Shown: positions 5,196-8,088 of the stretch, piece by piece | How the letters are laid out: each line of letters opens with the position of its first letter | Numbering within the stretch: the first letter of the stretch is position 1 | From: Nitrospirota bacterium | Lineage (GTDB): Bacteria > Nitrospirota > Thermodesulfovibrionia > JACRGW01 | Assembly: GCA_016212195.1 (NCBI GenBank) | Contig: JACRGW010000177.1 | Location: 1-8,088, forward strand | Direction: 5' to 3' | Length of the DNA stretch: 8,088 bases | Translations under genes and position numbers: made by a program | Notes under the pieces: model-generated | What the model was told of the DNA's origin: nothing | The model's database searches: none | Seen by the model: the letters and a program-made list of their open reading frames with translations, nothing else

Positions 5196-6316
5196 TTCCT
5201 GTCAACGAACCCTATATCGGAGAGAAAGAGATTGAATATGTCAATGAGGCGATTAAAACAGGATGGATCTCCTCCGAGGGAAAATTCATTAAGGCCTTTG
5301 AAGAGAGGTTTGCAGGTTACATCGGACGGAAATATGGGGTAGCAGTAAATAACGGAACTAACGCCCTGATCTTAGCATTAAAGGCAATGGATTTACCTGC
5401 GGGAAGTAAAGTTATAATTCCTTCTTTTACGATTATCTCCTGCGCCCTTGCCTGTATCTACAACAATCTCATCCCTGTTTTTATAGACTCTGAAGAAGAG
5501 ACATGGAATATGGATGTATTTAAGATAGAGGGGAAAATAACAGAGAAGACAAAGGCGATAATGCCTGTACACATATATGGCCATCCTGTAGATATGGATG
5601 AGGTATTAAAGATTGCAGATAGATTCAAGCTCCATATAATTGAAGATTTTGCAGAGGCGATAGGCTCGGAATACAAAAGGAAAAGGTGCGGCAGTTTCGG
5701 GGATATAAGCTGTGTGAGCTTTTATGCAAATAAGGCGATAACAACTGGCGAGGGCGGTATGTGCCTTACCGATGATAGCAGGATTGCAGAGAGACTCAAA
5801 AGGCTAAAGAATCTTGCCTTTGTACCGGAGAAAAGGTTTATCCATTATGAACTCGGTTTTAATTTCAGGCTGACTAACATCCAGGCAGCCATAGGTCTTG
5901 CCCAGACCGAGAGGATAGAAGAGCATGTGAAGAGAAAGATAGAGATTGGTAAAAGGTACACAATGCTTTTAAAGGAACTTGAGGAAAAGGGATTGATAAA
6001 ACTTCCGGTTGAAAAAGAATGGGCAAGGAATACCTACTGGATGTATGGGATAGTGTTAAATGAGAGGTTAAAGATAAAGGCAGAGGAGGTCATGAAAAGA
6101 CTGGCAGAGAGGAATGTGCAGACAAGGCCATTCTTCTACCCCCTTCACCTGCAGCCTGCATTCAAGAAATTCCCCTGGTACAGAGAACAGGATTTGCCTG
6201 TGAGCAGAAGGTTATATGAGTACGGTTTTTATCTGCCTTCAGGTCTTACCCTCAAGAAGGAGGAGATTGAATATACTGCAACTACTTTAAAAGAGATATT
6301 GGATGACCTTGCATAA
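5192..6316 (+). CDS. DegT/DnrJ/EryC1/StrS family PLP-dependent sugar aminotransferase, perosamine-synthase-like
   Basis: A 374-residue fold-type I PLP enzyme, full length for the family. These enzymes transfer an amino group, usually from glutamate, to a keto group of a nucleotide-linked sugar in the cytoplasm. Seen in order: the N-terminal MIPVNEPYIGEKE and TGWISSEGKF (23-32), phosphate-binding NNGTNAL (53-59), the IMPVHIYGHPVDMD block (123-136), the pyridine-nitrogen aspartate D152, S176, and the Schiff-base lysine K181 in SFYANKAITTGEGG. Lysine at this place separates it from ColD-type dehydratases, which have histidine. The wording closely resembles GDP-perosamine synthases (Per/RfbE), making a GDP-4-keto-6-deoxy-mannose substrate plausible but not proven. 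EDFAEAIG at 151-158 departs from the more usual EDAAxAHG. GAAGGGAG lies just before the ATG, which overlaps the cupin stop. No 4,6-dehydratase gene is present in this window. Confidence 0.93.
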   Translation: MIPVNEPYIGEKEIEYVNEAIKTGWISSEGKFIKAFEERFAGYIGRKYGVAVNNGTNALILALKAMDLPAGSKVIIPSFTIISCALACIYNNLIPVFIDSEEETWNMDVFKIEGKITEKTKAIMPVHIYGHPVDMDEVLKIADRFKLHIIEDFAEAIGSEYKRKRCGSFGDISCVSFYANKAITTGEGGMCLTDDSRIAERLKRLKNLAFVPEKRFIHYELGFNFRLTNIQAAIGLAQTERIEEHVKRKIEIGKRYTMLLKELEEKGLIKLPVEKEWARNTYWMYGIVLNERLKIKAEEVMKRLAERNVQTRPFFYPLHLQPAFKKFPWYREQDLPVSRRLYEYGFYLPSGLTLKKEEIEYTATTLKEILDDLA

Positions 6317-6345
6317 TCTGGAATAAATCATTAATTCTTAATATT

Positions 6346-7089
6346 ATGGAACCTGAAGAATATGAAAGGATGTATGTTCTTGAAGATACCCACTGGTGGT
6401 TTCTGGGGAAAAGGGCACTGGTGAAGAGATATCTTGATCTTTACTTTAACCTTGATAAAGGACAGAGGGTCCTTGATGTAGGCTGTGGTACAGGGGGAAT
6501 GCAGGGACTTCTCAAAAATTACGGGGATGTCTCAGGTGTTGACCTGAATCTTAACGCCTTGAGATACTCAAAGGATAAATGCGGGAAAGGCCTATGTCTA
6601 TGTCAGGCCTCTGCACTTTATCTGCCTTTTAAAGACGGATCGTTCTCACTGGTCACAGCATTTGACCTGCTTTATCACAGGGATATTACCGACGACGCGC
6701 AGGCACTGAGTGAGTTACGAAGGGTCTGCAGAAAGGGAGGGTATCTACTTGTAACAGATTCTGCCTTAGGTTTCCTTAGAAGTTCTCATGATAGGGCAAC
6801 ACATGCAAGGCATCGTTATACAAAAAAAGAGATGGTCGAGAAGGTAAACAGGGCAGGATTTTCGGTAAGGCGTATATCATATACAAACTTCTTTCTATTC
6901 CCGATTGTTGCTGCAGTAAGGTTTTTTAAGCGATATACAGATAAAGGAGATTCCAGGTCTGACCTCCACAGGGTGAATCCCTTATTGAACATCCTTCTCC
7001 TTACTGTGCTCAGGGTTGAGTCCCTGCTTCTCAGGTGGATAGAGTTTCCCTATGGTTCTTCTCTTATCTGTATAGCCCAGAGAGTTTAA
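6346..7089 (+). CDS. Class I SAM-dependent methyltransferase (Methyltransf_11-like)
   Basis: A 247-residue protein. Motif I RVLDVGCGTGG at 41-51 binds S-adenosylmethionine; the acidic D66 in SGVDLN would hold the ribose. ASALYLPFKDGSFSLVTAFDLLYH at 88-111 covers motifs II and III, and LRRVCRKGGYLLVTD at 124-138 is the usual post-motif strand. The N-terminus has MYVLEDTHWWFLGKR (9-23), which I recognise from methyltransferases in bacterial glycan and lipid loci. After the core there are hydrophobic stretches near 181-195 and 212-230, suggesting contact with the membrane rather than true spanning. The ATG lies 29 bases past the aminotransferase stop with no obvious Shine-Dalgarno, so initiation may be weak or depend on coupling. 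Likely it methylates a sugar, lipid carrier or glycan end; the sequence does not tell which. Confidence 0.85.
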   Translation: MEPEEYERMYVLEDTHWWFLGKRALVKRYLDLYFNLDKGQRVLDVGCGTGGMQGLLKNYGDVSGVDLNLNALRYSKDKCGKGLCLCQASALYLPFKDGSFSLVTAFDLLYHRDITDDAQALSELRRVCRKGGYLLVTDSALGFLRSSHDRATHARHRYTKKEMVEKVNRAGFSVRRISYTNFFLFPIVAAVRFFKRYTDKGDSRSDLHRVNPLLNILLLTVLRVESLLLRWIEFPYGSSLICIAQRV

Positions 7090-7101
7090 ATAGTGGAAAT
7101 G

Positions 7102-7168
7102 ACAGGATCCTTCGATGAGTTTAGAAGAGACCCCTGCTATTAAAGATACCGGTCCACAGGATCCTGCG
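7102..7168 (+). repeat. Two near-identical 13-mers with an AGGATCCT palindrome around the last gene's start
   Basis: ACAGGATCCTTCG at 7102-7114 and ACAGGATCCTGCG at 7156-7168 differ at one base, 54 bases apart. Each contains the 8-base palindrome AGGATCCT. The first holds the only Shine-Dalgarno candidate (AGGA, 7104-7107) for the ATG at 7115, so pairing between the two copies in the mRNA could hide it. The second is within the coding frame. Confidence 0.5.
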
Positions 7169-8088
7169 GAAAGTCCTAAGTCAGACTGGCGAATTCACCT
7201 TTTGATAGTCGTCCTTTTATTTTCATTATCCCCTGTCCGTATTCTTTATGTCTTACCACATATTTCTACACATATCCCTGGAGATGTGATGGATACAGCG
7301 GAATACCCCATTAATGAGTGGTGGACAGCTTATGCACTCTCAGATTTAAAGATCAATCCTTTTTATAATAATTATATCTTCTTCCCCTTAGGCCAGAACC
7401 TCGTCCAGCATACCTATACCTTTATGGACGGCCTATTTTACACACCCTTACGCCCTTTTATGCCCCTGATTACCTTTCATAACCTTCTTGTATGGATGAC
7501 CTTCTTTGCCAACTCAGTGGCTGCCTATGTGCTGATCCTTTATCTTACAAGAATGCCATGGTTGTCCTTTGTAGGGGCTACTGCCTTTGCCCACTCACCC
7601 ACATTGGTCAGTTACTATAAGACTGTTTGTCTTCTCGAACTCTATACCTTTGTTTTCTTTATACTCTCTTCCATCCATCTTATAAAGACCCGCCGCCTTC
7701 GCTGGGCAGTATGCTCCGGGATTCTTCTGGGACTATCACTCTACAATTATCCCTATTATTTTTTATATGGGATTATCTGGCTTTTTATTTTGACTCTCTA
7801 TCATTTAAGTCCCTACCAGTTCATAGTCAATCCTATCGCCGGGAATAAGGGTTCGCCCTTGCCTTACAGTATTATTCGGGGATTCATTCTTGTCCTGCTT
7901 TTATTTACGGTCTTGGCCCCTCGCCATATATGGGAGTTTGTAATAAGGGTAAGGCCGATCCACTCAGGTTACCTGCATGTATTTTTTCTGACACTCCTAA
8001 TCATCTGGGCACTATGGCGTGTAAGGACTTTACGCAAGAATTTTTCTGATGAATGGATGCTTGCTTCCGACCAGAAAAAATTATGGCA
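7115..8088 (+). CDS. GT-C-like multi-spanning membrane protein, 3'-truncated by window edge
   Basis: An open frame runs from ATG 7115 through the right edge with no stop: 324 complete codons. An in-frame TGA at 7100-7102 bars an earlier start, and AGGA at 7104-7107 lies 7 bases before the ATG. The N-terminus (1-26) is polar and proline-rich, then a membrane segment at about 27-49. The first outer loop has PGDVMDTAEYPINEWW (55-70) and INPFYNNYIFFPLGQNLVQHTY (80-101), matching the acidic-loop and NPF...PxGxxL...H pattern of bacterial GT-C glycosyltransferase-like proteins. More hydrophobic segments follow near 118-145, 149-166, 173-190, 197-229, 253-270 and 285-303. Such proteins use polyprenyl-phosphate sugars on the outer membrane face. 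It would be the second GT-C protein of the locus. The region is easily missed because the frame has no stop in the window. Donor and acceptor are unknown. Confidence 0.8.
   Translation, partial: MSLEETPAIKDTGPQDPAESPKSDWRIHLLIVVLLFSLSPVRILYVLPHISTHIPGDVMDTAEYPINEWWTAYALSDLKINPFYNNYIFFPLGQNLVQHTYTFMDGLFYTPLRPFMPLITFHNLLVWMTFFANSVAAYVLILYLTRMPWLSFVGATAFAHSPTLVSYYKTVCLLELYTFVFFILSSIHLIKTRRLRWAVCSGILLGLSLYNYPYYFLYGIIWLFILTLYHLSPYQFIVNPIAGNKGSPLPYSIIRGFILVLLLFTVLAPRHIWEFVIRVRPIHSGYLHVFFLTLLIIWALWRVRTLRKNFSDEWMLASDQKKLW

Noticed and set aside
7627..7848. 73-codon plus-strand frame
   Set aside because: It is out of frame within the partial GT-C-like gene starting at 7115, whose frame has a continuous membrane-protein pattern to the window edge.

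Overview
The window looks like a stretch of surface-glycan or glycolipid biosynthesis genes from a Gram-negative bacterium. All eight protein genes read left to right and are tightly packed; no gap between genes exceeds about 110 bases. A heptosyltransferase-type (GT9) gene and good Shine-Dalgarno sequences point to a bacterium. Heavy use of AUA for isoleucine and AGG/AGA for arginine, moderate AT-richness and a radical SAM enzyme would fit an anaerobic lineage such as Nitrospirota or Desulfobacterota-like groups. That placement is a weak guess.

Layout: (1) 1-858, the 3' part of a GT9 glycosyltransferase, cut by the window edge. (2) A 99-base gap with a good sigma70-type promoter candidate (891-919) and a strong ribosome binding site. 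(3) 958-2016, a radical SAM protein with a C-terminal cysteine set of SPASM/twitch type. (4) 2020-2739, a GT2 enzyme of the polyprenyl-phosphate mannose synthase (DPM1) type. (5) 2736-4646, a large multi-spanning GT-C-like membrane protein with a TTG start overlapping the previous stop and a C-terminal soluble domain held between membrane segments. (6) 4657-4743, a nested palindromic element between 13-bp direct repeats. (7) 4755-5195, a small cupin, overlapping (8) 5192-6316, a DegT/DnrJ/EryC1 sugar aminotransferase resembling perosamine synthases. (9) 6346-7089, a class I SAM methyltransferase. (10) 7115 to the right edge, a second GT-C-like membrane protein, incomplete at its 3' end.

A working model, which is inference: the DPM1-like enzyme charges a polyprenyl phosphate with a hexose. 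The GT-C membrane proteins use such lipid-linked sugars on the outer face of the cytoplasmic membrane. The cupin and aminotransferase help make an amino-deoxy sugar nucleotide, and the methyltransferase and radical SAM enzyme add modifications. The 4,6-dehydratase that would feed the aminotransferase is not in the window.

The most unusual feature is the palindromic insert at 4657-4743. Eight GATT/AATC cores form a two-tier, nearly symmetric inverted repeat. A 13-bp direct repeat flanks it. That repeat carries the stop codon of the GT-C gene at the left copy, and the Shine-Dalgarno and first two bases of the cupin start codon at the right copy. Removing the insert and one repeat copy restores an 8-nt junction between the two genes, so it looks like a small mobile or repetitive element that landed at an operon junction without breaking either gene.
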